From Paracoccaceae bacterium (GTDB taxonomy: Bacteria; Pseudomonadota; Alphaproteobacteria; Rhodobacterales; Rhodobacteraceae): 44,972 nucleotides of DNA. Positions within the stretch are counted from its first letter, which is position 1; every line of letters begins with the position of its first letter. The notes below the pieces were generated by a model. The model was not told the origin of the DNA, did no database searches, and saw nothing but the letters and a program-made list of their open reading frames with translations. This document shows, piece by piece, positions 37,051 through 43,583 of the stretch. The stretch is taken from positions 1 through 44,972 of the forward strand of contig SLJW01000001.1 in assembly GCA_007134865.1 (NCBI GenBank), in the 5' to 3' direction. Made by a program: the position numbers and the translations under genes.

Positions 37051-37222
37051 CTTCACTATCCGAACCCGGTAGGTCTGCCAGCTTGCCCTGATAGCCTTTG
37101 GCGCGCAACGCCTGCAGCGAATCAAATCTTGATTTTTCAGAGCAAGACAGGTCAATCTCAACACATAAACATCTGCCGGGAGGGCGCTTCAACGCAAGCA
37201 CGAGCGCGTGTCGGGCACAAAA

Positions 37223-37238
37223 TCAACCGCTCGGTCGA
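37223..37238 (+). promoter_or_regulatory. Second copy of the 16-bp dyad, upstream of the TRAP operon
   Basis: TCAACCGCTCGGTCGA is identical to the paaJ-proximal dyad at 13 of 16 positions and is followed by the same A. It lies 82 nt before the dctP-type start codon in the 269-bp gap between paaX and the transporter. No convincing -35/-10 pair was found around it. It links the transporter to control of the paa operon. Confidence 0.6.
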
Positions 37239-37319
37239 AAAAACAGTGGCGTGAGGTCGAAACTTGTGCTTTCACTAAGATCGTTGCGGATGCAACATTA
37301 TCGATGGGAGGAGTAAGAC

Positions 37320-38357
37320 ATGAAACGCAGACCGATTCTGGGCCTGATGGGAGGAGCAGCTCTGGCGTTGTCGTTGGGCGCATCTGCCGCAACTGCACAG
37401 GAAGTCACGCTCAGGCTACACCATTTCCTTGCGGCGCAAGCCAATGTGCCGACGCATATTCTTGATGTCTGGGCAGACCAGGTCGAGGCGGACAGCGATG
37501 GCCGGATCAAGGTCGACCGCTTTCCCTCGATGCAGCTCGGCGGCACTCCCGGGGAGCTTTACGATCAGGCCGTCTCTGGGACGGCTGACGTGATCTGGAC
37601 CGTGGTCGGGCTGACACCGGGCCGCTTCCCCTCGACCGAGGTGTTCGAATTGCCCTTCATGGTCAGCGATGCACGCTCAGCCTCCTATGCCTATTGGCAC
37701 ATGTTCGAGGAATCGATGCAGGAGGAATTCTCCGAAACCAAGATCCTCGGCACATGGGTGCATGGCCCCGGTGTGATTCACACAGAGGATCCGGTCACCA
37801 GCCCTGATGATCTGCGCGGGATGCAGATCCGCGGCCCGTCGCGCCTGACCGTGCAACTGCTCGAGGCACTGGGCGCAACACCCGTTGGTATGCCGATTGC
37901 GCAATCCCCGGAGGCACTCTCGCGCGGAGTGATAAATGGGGCAATCATGCCCTGGGAGGTCACACCGGCACTTCGTATCCCGGAACTTGTAGAGAACCAC
38001 ACCGAGTTCGAGGGCGACATGCTCTATACGGTGACCTTCGTGCTGGCCATGAATCAGGAGCGCTACGACGCGCTTCCCGATGACCTGAAAGAGGTGATCG
38101 ACAACAATTCCGGGCTGGAATTCTCGGTCTTTGCAGGCGGCACCCAACAGGATTGGGACGCACCAGGGCGCGAAATGGCTGATGAGTTGGGAAATAACAT
38201 CATCACGGTCTCGGCGGACGATGCCGAAGTCTGGCGCGAGCGGGCAATGCCGATCTACGAGCGCTGGATTTCCGAAATGGAAGGTCGCGGGATCGATGGT
38301 CAAGCGATGATCGACCGCGCCCGTGAGTTGATGGCCGAATACGAGGCTGCCAACTAA
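37320..38357 (+). CDS. TRAP transporter substrate-binding protein (DctP type)
   Basis: 345-residue periplasmic receptor. The signal peptide (MKRRPILGLMGGAALALSLG...ATA|QEV) is cut near residue 26. The mature protein follows the DctP fold, with LRLHHFLAAQANVPTHILDVWADQ at the start. The carboxylate-binding arginine region is DLRGMQIRGPSRL, followed by the hinge-like GVINGAIMPWEV. Such receptors bind organic acids. GGGAGGAG precedes the ATG. Context (paaX next door, shared dyad with the paa operon) suggests phenylacetate or a related aromatic acid as ligand; the sequence alone does not tell. A terminator follows directly. Confidence 0.9.
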   Translation: MKRRPILGLMGGAALALSLGASAATAQEVTLRLHHFLAAQANVPTHILDVWADQVEADSDGRIKVDRFPSMQLGGTPGELYDQAVSGTADVIWTVVGLTPGRFPSTEVFELPFMVSDARSASYAYWHMFEESMQEEFSETKILGTWVHGPGVIHTEDPVTSPDDLRGMQIRGPSRLTVQLLEALGATPVGMPIAQSPEALSRGVINGAIMPWEVTPALRIPELVENHTEFEGDMLYTVTFVLAMNQERYDALPDDLKEVIDNNSGLEFSVFAGGTQQDWDAPGREMADELGNNIITVSADDAEVWRERAMPIYERWISEMEGRGIDGQAMIDRARELMAEYEAAN

Positions 38358-38382
38358 GAAAGAACCCTCCTTGCATGAACGG

Positions 38383-38410
38383 ACGGCCCTGCTCGCCGGG
38401 GCCGTTTTTT
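38383..38410 (+). terminator. Rho-independent terminator/attenuator between dctP- and dctQ-type genes
   Basis: ACGGCCC at 38383-38389 pairs with GGGCCGT at 38399-38405, followed by TTTTTT. It stands 26 nt after the receptor gene stop and 28 nt before the small-permease ATG. Partial termination here would yield more binding protein than permease. Confidence 0.8.
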
Positions 38411-38437
38411 CCAAAGGGACCGACCCAAGAGGCTGAC

Positions 38438-39022
38438 ATGCACGCAATCGCGATGGGCTTGTCGCGCGCACTGGCCATGATCGGAGGGATCGTGCTGGCC
38501 GCGCTGATCCTGATGACCTGCCTCTCGATCCTGGGTCGGCAACTCAGCATTCTACTACACAGCGACCTCGCACAAACCATCGCGCCCGGTCTTGCCACAG
38601 CGCTTCTCGGCATGGGTGTTGGCCCGATCTTTGGTGATTATGAGCTAACCGAACTCGGAATGGGCTTTGCGATCTTTTGCTTCCTGCCGCTGTGCCAGAT
38701 CACAGCGGGGCACGCGCGGGTCGATATCTTTACCTCCTTCCTCAAGGCTGGAACACAGCGCTGGCTGAGGCTTGTGATCGAGATCCTGTTTTCGGCGGCC
38801 CTCATTCTGATTGCGTGGCGCCTCTCGGTCGGCATGATGCGCCGCGTCAATACAGGTCAGACGACCTTCCTGCTGGAAATCCCCTACTGGTGGCCCTATG
38901 CCGCCTGTTTCGTGGCCGCGAGCATCACGGCGCTGGTTGGCATTTACATGGTCTGGGTGCGCCTGATGGAGGCAGTCAGCGGGCAAGACATCATCGGTGA
39001 AGGCGCGGAGGGCGAACATTGA
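38438..39022 (+). CDS. TRAP transporter small permease (DctQ type)
   Basis: 194-residue membrane protein with four hydrophobic segments: ALAMIGGIVLAALILMTCLSI near the start, then GMGFAIFCFLPLCQI, LVIEILFSAALILIAWRLSV and PYWWPYAACFVAASITALVGIYM. The ITAGHARVDIF element is the family signature. It partners with the large permease in Na+-driven uptake. AGAGG precedes the ATG at 38438; the upstream extension covers the terminator and is rejected. Its TGA overlaps the TTG start of the next gene. Confidence 0.9.
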   Translation: MHAIAMGLSRALAMIGGIVLAALILMTCLSILGRQLSILLHSDLAQTIAPGLATALLGMGVGPIFGDYELTELGMGFAIFCFLPLCQITAGHARVDIFTSFLKAGTQRWLRLVIEILFSAALILIAWRLSVGMMRRVNTGQTTFLLEIPYWWPYAACFVAASITALVGIYMVWVRLMEAVSGQDIIGEGAEGEH

Positions 39023-40515
39023 GCGCTATGGCAATCGGCCTGTGGTCCTTTCCGGCCCTGCTGACCCTCATCTTCCTGCGCGTGCCCATCGGTCTCGCGA
39101 TGTTCGTGACCGGGTTGGTCGGGCTGGTGCTGGTGACTGGCACCACCAACACACCGCTCTCACGGCTGCAGACCGAGACCTTCACCACCTTCGCAAGCTA
39201 TTCGCTCTCGATCATCCCGATGTTCCTGCTGATGGGCCATTTCGCCACGCTGGGCGGCATGTCTCAGGCGCTGTTCAAGGCCGCAGAGGGCTGGTTGGGT
39301 CACCGCAAGGGCGGCGTCGCGATGGCCGCTATTGGCTCCAGCGCGGGCTTTGGCGCGATCTGCGGCTCGTCTCTCGCCACGGCGGCCACGATGAGCCGCG
39401 TCGCGCTGCCGGAGTTGAAGCGCTACGGCTATGCGGGTGGCTTCTCGACCGCAACACTCGCGGCAGGCGGGACGCTGGGCATCCTGATCCCGCCATCCGT
39501 GGTGCTTGTGATCTATGCCATTCTGACCGAACAGAACATCGCGAAGCTCTTTCTCGCAGCCTTCGTCCCGGGCATCATGGCCGCGCTCGGATATCTGATC
39601 GTGATCGCGATCTATGTGCGCGTGAACCCCGAGTCCGCAGGAATCCGCCCCCGCATCCCATATGGAGAGCGTTTCCGCGCACTCGCAAAGGTCTGGCCAG
39701 TGATGGTGGTCTTCGGGCTTGTCGTGGGGGGAATCTACGCGGGCTGGTTCACACCCACCGAAGGGGCCGCTGTGGGGGCGCTCGGGACAGGGCTGATTGC
39801 ATGGGTCAATGGCGGCCTCACCCGCAAGACATTGGCCGAAAGTTTCTATGTGACCGCGCGCTCATCCGCGATGATCTTCTTCATCATCTTCGGCGCGGCG
39901 TTCTATAATGGATTTCTCGCGCTCACACAGGTGCCGCAAAGCATTGCTGCATGGGTCGGGGGGTCCGGCTTCAGTCCGCTTATGGTGCTGCTGCTGATCC
40001 TTTGCTTCTACCTGATCCTTGGCTGCGTGATGGACAGCCTGTCGATGATCCTGCTGACAATTCCGATCTTCTGGCCCATCATGATGGAGTTGGATTTCAA
40101 CTTCGTCACCATGGCCGATCTTCATGCCGCGCGCGCACGCGAAGCGATTCGCGCTGGCGTTGAGGTCGCGCCCGAGATGTTGCGATCCGTCGAGGCCGCG
40201 ATAGCCGCTGGCGCGGAATTGACGCGCGAACAGATTCAGGCGCTGGGTCTGCGTCGCGTGAATGAGTTGGCCTTGCAACGCGCGAATATCGAGATGACTG
40301 CGATCTGGTTCGGCATACTGGTGCTGATCGTCGTCGAGGTCGGCTTGATCACACCACCCGTGGGAATGAACCTCTTCGTCATCAACGCAATGGACCCGAA
40401 AACGCGGATTACCGACACCTATCGGGCAGTTCTGCCATTTGTGGCATCCGATCTGATCCGCGTCGTCATTCTCGTGGCGTTTCCGGCGATTACTCTGTTT
40501 CTGTTGGCGATCTGA
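39019..40515 (+). CDS. TRAP transporter large permease (DctM type) with an unusual internal insert
   Basis: 498-residue channel subunit of a TRAP transporter with about 12 membrane segments. Signatures are SIIPMFLLMGHFATLGGM, AAIGSSAGFGAICGSSLATAATM, LAAGGTLGILIPPSVVLVIYA and the late VGLITPPVGMNLFVINAM. The family is usually ~430 residues. The extra length is a ~60-residue hydrophilic, Ala/Glu/Arg-rich segment (about residues 362-423, DLHAARAREAIRAG ... LALQRANIEM) between two membrane helices. The TTG start at 39019 has an ideal GGAGGG six nt upstream; an ATG at 39028 is less well placed. Coupled to the small permease by overlapping codons. Confidence 0.9.
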   Translation: MSAMAIGLWSFPALLTLIFLRVPIGLAMFVTGLVGLVLVTGTTNTPLSRLQTETFTTFASYSLSIIPMFLLMGHFATLGGMSQALFKAAEGWLGHRKGGVAMAAIGSSAGFGAICGSSLATAATMSRVALPELKRYGYAGGFSTATLAAGGTLGILIPPSVVLVIYAILTEQNIAKLFLAAFVPGIMAALGYLIVIAIYVRVNPESAGIRPRIPYGERFRALAKVWPVMVVFGLVVGGIYAGWFTPTEGAAVGALGTGLIAWVNGGLTRKTLAESFYVTARSSAMIFFIIFGAAFYNGFLALTQVPQSIAAWVGGSGFSPLMVLLLILCFYLILGCVMDSLSMILLTIPIFWPIMMELDFNFVTMADLHAARAREAIRAGVEVAPEMLRSVEAAIAAGAELTREQIQALGLRRVNELALQRANIEMTAIWFGILVLIVVEVGLITPPVGMNLFVINAMDPKTRITDTYRAVLPFVASDLIRVVILVAFPAITLFLLAI

Positions 40516-40594
40516 CCGACGGTTCATCTACTCAGTGAGAGCCAGATTTTTCGGTAGTGCTTCAAAGGCGCCCATCTCTCGTCATATTCCCGCC

Positions 40595-40610
40595 TTAAGC
40601 GCTCTTTAAC
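40595..40610 (+). promoter_or_regulatory. Perfect CtrA-type box TTAA-N7-TTAAC
   Basis: TTAA at 40595-40598, seven bases, and TTAAC at 40606-40610 match the full CtrA site known from Caulobacter and other alphaproteobacteria. It is 33 nt before the ATG of the small ORF at 40644 and outside any coding sequence. A weak TAGAGT at 40620-40625 could serve as -10. Confidence 0.6.
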
Positions 40611-40643
40611 AATCTTGGGTAGAGTAGAACCAAGAGGACGATC

Positions 40644-40823
40644 ATGTTTCAGAACAAACCTGACGCAGAGTCTGTTGCAGCGCCGAAGAACGCCATGGGC
40701 ATCGCCCATATGTTGGGTCTCCGGAAAAAAGAAGAGATCAATCCGGTCATTGACGCGCGGCTGGAAGGGCTTTCCGTGCATCTCGACGAACGCCTGCCCC
40801 CAAAGGGTTGCTTCAAGCACTGA
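40644..40823 (+). CDS. Small protein of 59 residues, unknown function, CtrA-type box upstream
   Basis: MFQNKPDAESVAAPKNAMG, then a short amphipathic, charged stretch (LGLRKKEEINPVIDARLEG), ending KGCFKH. The ribosome site AGAGGACG precedes the ATG by a few bases. No membrane segment or signal peptide; one cysteine four residues from the end. The last 11 nt overlap the end of mipZ on the opposite strand. It resembles nothing I can name. Support comes from the good ribosome site and the CtrA-type box; the protein could still be a chance ORF. Confidence 0.55.
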   Translation: MFQNKPDAESVAAPKNAMGIAHMLGLRKKEEINPVIDARLEGLSVHLDERLPPKGCFKH

Positions 40824-41622
40824 GCCGCAGGGCTGACACCCCAAGGGCCTCAATCAGCTCGCGCAATTCCTGACGCGCGGCAATATGCGAGAGTGTCATG
40901 CTCTCATTGCCCACGTCAGGCAGGTCGAGCAGTGTCAGGCCCTTGGGGAACAATTCGCGAAAAATCACGCGCTCACTGAAACCGGGAGCGATTCGAAACC
41001 CGATGCGTTTCGACAGGGCCTCCAGCGCGTCGCCAACCTTGCGCTTGTTGTGCATCGCCGTGGTGCCAAGGCGGTTGCGCAGCACGATCCAGTCCAGCGG
41101 GCGCAGCCCGGCCTGCGCACGGGTCTGCCGTGCTTTCCAGACCATCTCGGAATAGATCGACGGGGCAAGGACCGCCCCGGTTTCAGGGTCAGTCCGCGCG
41201 AGCAGGTCGAAATCAATGAAACTGTCATTGATCGGGGTCACCAGCGTGTCGGCGACCGAATGCGCATACTGGCTATAGCGCGTATGCGAGCCGGGGCAGT
41301 CGATCACGATGACATCCGAACGCGGCTCAATCTCTTCGAGCGCAGCCGCCATCCTGGCATCATGCAGCGCGGGACCTTCCGGCAGATCAAAGCGCGAGGC
41401 CTCGGGCAATGGCATGAACTCCGGTGTCGGCAGCGCGATCCCATTTCGGGCGCACCAGTTACGGCGATTCTCGATATAGCGGCCGAAGCTCAACTGCCGC
41501 AGGTCAAGATCCATCGCTCCCACTCGCAGCCCATCCCGCGCCAGGGCAACCGAGAGGTGCATCGACACGGTCGATTTCCCCGACCCGCCCTTCTCGTTTC
41601 CCACGACGATGATATGCGCCAT
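40813..41622 (-). CDS. mipZ: ParA-family ATPase MipZ (division-plane positioning)
   Basis: 269-residue Walker-type ATPase. The deviant Walker A is VGNEKGGSGKSTVSMHLSVALARDGL, followed by AMDLDLRQLSFGRYIENRR, VIVIDCPGSHTRYSQYAHSVADTLVTPINDSFIDFDLLA and FRIAPGFSERVIFRELFPKGLTLLDL. All of these match Caulobacter MipZ, which forms a gradient from the ParB-bound origin and inhibits FtsZ near the poles. The ATG at 41622 follows AGAGG; the 25-residue upstream extension is not MipZ-like. It is downstream of rpmE across a strong terminator and overlaps a CtrA-boxed small ORF at its 3' end. Confidence 0.95.
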   Translation of the reverse strand: MAHIIVVGNEKGGSGKSTVSMHLSVALARDGLRVGAMDLDLRQLSFGRYIENRRNWCARNGIALPTPEFMPLPEASRFDLPEGPALHDARMAAALEEIEPRSDVIVIDCPGSHTRYSQYAHSVADTLVTPINDSFIDFDLLARTDPETGAVLAPSIYSEMVWKARQTRAQAGLRPLDWIVLRNRLGTTAMHNKRKVGDALEALSKRIGFRIAPGFSERVIFRELFPKGLTLLDLPDVGNESMTLSHIAARQELRELIEALGVSALRLSA

Positions 41623-41710
41623 CTGCTTGCCTCTTGTGCCGATCATCACGGGGTCTAGGCCCATCGAGGCACAGTTGCAAGCTCTGGAAAGAACCACTTA
41701 ACCCCTTGTG

Positions 41711-41747
41711 AAAAAACGAGAAGGGCGCGGAAAACCCGCGCCCTCTC
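41711..41747 (-). terminator. Rho-independent terminator after rplS-rpmE
   Basis: On the minus strand GGGCGCGG pairs with CCGCGCCC around a short T-rich loop, extended by GAGA/TCTC with one bulge, and is followed by GTTTTTT (plus-strand A-run at 41711-41716). It separates rpmE from mipZ. Confidence 0.85.
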
Positions 41748-41768
41748 GCATAATCTGCTGTGACTGGA

Positions 41769-41990
41769 TCAGAAGCCAAGCCCGGCGTATTTGTTCTTGA
41801 ATTTCGAGACCCGGCCGCCCGTGTCCATCAGACGCGTGCCGCCACCCGTCCAGGCTGGGTGTACCGACGGGTCGATATCGAGCGAGAGCGTTTCCCCCTC
41901 TGCGCCCCAGGTCGATTTCATCTGGACGACAGTGCCATCGGTCAGCTTGACATTGATCAGGTGATAGTCGGGATGCGTGTCGGCTTTCAT
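41769..41990 (-). CDS. rpmE: 50S ribosomal protein L31 (cysteine-free type)
   Basis: 73 residues, starting [19 protein letters not shown] and ending [12 protein letters not shown], the usual alphaproteobacterial L31. It has no cysteine, so it is the zinc-independent form rather than the CxxC type. GAGGAG precedes the ATG, and it begins 11 bp after rplS. A strong terminator follows. L31 helps bridge the ribosomal subunits. Confidence 0.97.
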   Translation of the reverse strand: MKADTHPDYHLINVKLTDGTVVQMKSTWGAEGETLSLDIDPSVHPAWTGGGTRLMDTGGRVSKFKNKYAGLGF

Positions 41991-42001
41991 CGCAGCACTC
42001 C

Positions 42002-42382
42002 TCAGGCTGAAGCGTCCAGGGGACGGTAGTTGGTTTTCTCGGCGATACGCGCCGATTTGCCGCGACGGGCGCGCAGATAGTAAAGCTTCGCGCGGCGCAC
42101 CTTGCCGCGGCGAACCACGGTGATGCTGTCGATATTCGTCGAATAGAGGGGGAACACACGCTCCACACCCTCACCGAAGGAGATCTTGCGCACAGTGAAG
42201 GACGCACCGATCCCATTGCCGCCCTTGCGCCCGATGCAGACGCCTTCGAAATTCTGGACACGCGAGCGCGTGCCCTCGGTCACTTTGTAGCCAACGCGGA
42301 TGGTATCGCCGGCCTTGAAATCCGGGATATCCTTGCCGAGCTCCGCGATCTGCTCGGCTTCAATCTGAGCGATCAGGTTCAT
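42002..42382 (-). CDS. rplS: 50S ribosomal protein L19
   Basis: 126 residues. It begins [34 protein letters not shown] and contains [41 protein letters not shown], the L19 core at the 30S-50S interface. The ATG at 42382 lies six nt after GAGGA; an ATG two codons earlier would touch the ribosome site. In many relatives trmD precedes it, but here the ~240 bp upstream hold no gene and then the cupin-sox genes. It is co-transcribed with rpmE. Confidence 0.97.
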   Translation of the reverse strand: MNLIAQIEAEQIAELGKDIPDFKAGDTIRVGYKVTEGTRSRVQNFEGVCIGRKGGNGIGASFTVRKISFGEGVERVFPLYSTNIDSITVVRRGKVRRAKLYYLRARRGKSARIAEKTNYRPLDASA

Positions 42383-42621
42383 CGCCATTCCTCTTCATTT
42401 GCGCACGGTTGTTCCGCGCAGGTGTGGCTGTCCAAGAGCTCTGGTCTTCGTCCGGGTCCACCGCAGTGCCCGCCAGAGGTAGGTCAAGCTTGTCATTTCC
42501 ATAGCCTACCCCAGCATAGGTCTTCGCGAAGTCAGAAGATCAGCCAAAGGCAGTAGTTCCGCAGCCGAGTCTCGGTTGCAGATTGCGGTGCTTTACGGTC
42601 ACTCGCGGCGCGCGTCAAGTC

Positions 42622-43053
42622 TCACGAGCCGTGGGGGATCTCAAAATCCGGGGGTGCAAGCTCGAACCCCTCGAAGCGAAAGCCGGGCGAGACAGTGCAG
42701 CCGACCAGTGTCCAGTCGCCAAGGCTGCGCGCCGCCTGCCAGTGATGCGGCGGGACAATCGCCTGCGGCAGATGCCCCTGGGCAAAATCGCTCCCCAACA
42801 CATGCGCTGTAGTGGGCCCCGCTTCGTTGGGCGCGATCAGCAATTCCAGCGGCGCGCCTGCGTGGAAGTGCCAGATCTCGGCAGCGTCTACGCGGTGCCA
42901 GTGGCTGCGTTCGCCCACGCGCAACAGAAACAGGATCGACGTTCCGGCCGGACGCGCGCCACGCTCCGCCTCGGCCACCCAGGTCTGGCGGTACCACCCG
43001 CCTTCGGGATGTCGCGCGAGGCCGAAATGGGTGATGATCTCGTCAGCCGTCAT
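42622..43053 (-). CDS. DUF985 (cupin_5) family protein
   Basis: 143-residue cupin of the DUF985 family. The fold is marked by HPEGGWYRQTW, TSILFLLRVGERSHWHRVDAAEIWHFHAGAPLEL and a closing VSPGFRFEGFEL; the His residues in HWHR and WHFH could bind a metal. Enzymatic role unknown. Its start overlaps the soxG stop as ATGA, so it is translated with the sarcosine oxidase genes. To its left is a ~240-bp region before rplS with no recognisable gene. Confidence 0.85.
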   Translation of the reverse strand: MTADEIITHFGLARHPEGGWYRQTWVAEAERGARPAGTSILFLLRVGERSHWHRVDAAEIWHFHAGAPLELLIAPNEAGPTTAHVLGSDFAQGHLPQAIVPPHHWQAARSLGDWTLVGCTVSPGFRFEGFELAPPDFEIPHGS

Positions 43054-43583
43054 GTCACCGCTCGCCTTGCCGCAACGCCGCGCATGGCATGGTCGAGTTC
43101 ATTGATGAGACTGCCTGCCATGGAACGATACGTCCAGAGTTGGAACTCCGTCTCGCTCTCCTTCACCAGCAAAAGCGGCAGATGCCCTAGCAACGTGCGC
43201 GCTGACGATGGCGCCGGCAGTTCGCGCAGTTCCATCGCCACCAGCCGCGCCAATACGGCTTGCGCGTCCTCGCCTTCCAGCATCACACCAGCCCAGCCAT
43301 CCGACTGGTCGTTGAGAGAGGCACAATCTTCCAACCCATCGGGCAGACCCTCGCCAAATGCGAGGGCCTGTTCGCGCCCCGCCCAGACGAGACGCAGATC
43401 CGCCTCCAACACTTCGCCAGGTGCAGGAAACTCACCCAGCATCTTTGCGAGCGCCTCTGTCTTGCCGGGCAAGGGCGTAATCATTGTCATACGCGCAGGC
43501 ACCATCGCACTCAGACGCGTAGCCCCGTGGGAAACGGGCAGGTGCAAACCTCCAAACGGTTGGCTTGCAGACAGCTCAATCAC
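43050..43583 (-). CDS. soxG: Sarcosine oxidase gamma subunit (SoxG)
   Basis: 177 residues from a GTG at 43583 that follows GGAGGG and overlaps the soxA stop by 8 nt; the in-frame extension to 43718 is antisense-like and unsupported. SoxG is the small subunit of heterotetrameric sarcosine oxidase. Recognisable parts are RMTMITPLPGKTEALAKMLGEFP, DLRLVWAGREQALAFG and LDHAMRGVAARRAV. Sequence conservation in this subunit is low, so the call leans on its position after soxA. It overlaps the cupin gene by 4 nt. Confidence 0.85.
   Translation of the reverse strand: MIELSASQPFGGLHLPVSHGATRLSAMVPARMTMITPLPGKTEALAKMLGEFPAPGEVLEADLRLVWAGREQALAFGEGLPDGLEDCASLNDQSDGWAGVMLEGEDAQAVLARLVAMELRELPAPSSARTLLGHLPLLLVKESETEFQLWTYRSMAGSLINELDHAMRGVAARRAVT

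Noticed and set aside
42389-42621. Possible ribosomal leader RNA or small gene before rplS
   Set aside because: Only a loose GGTAGG...CCTACC pairing at 42478-42510 was seen; no known leader motif, no ORF with a ribosome site, no convincing promoter.
42650-42680. tRNA T-arm-like bases (GCTCGAACCCC)
   Set aside because: They lie inside the cupin coding sequence and no acceptor or anticodon arms can be built around them.
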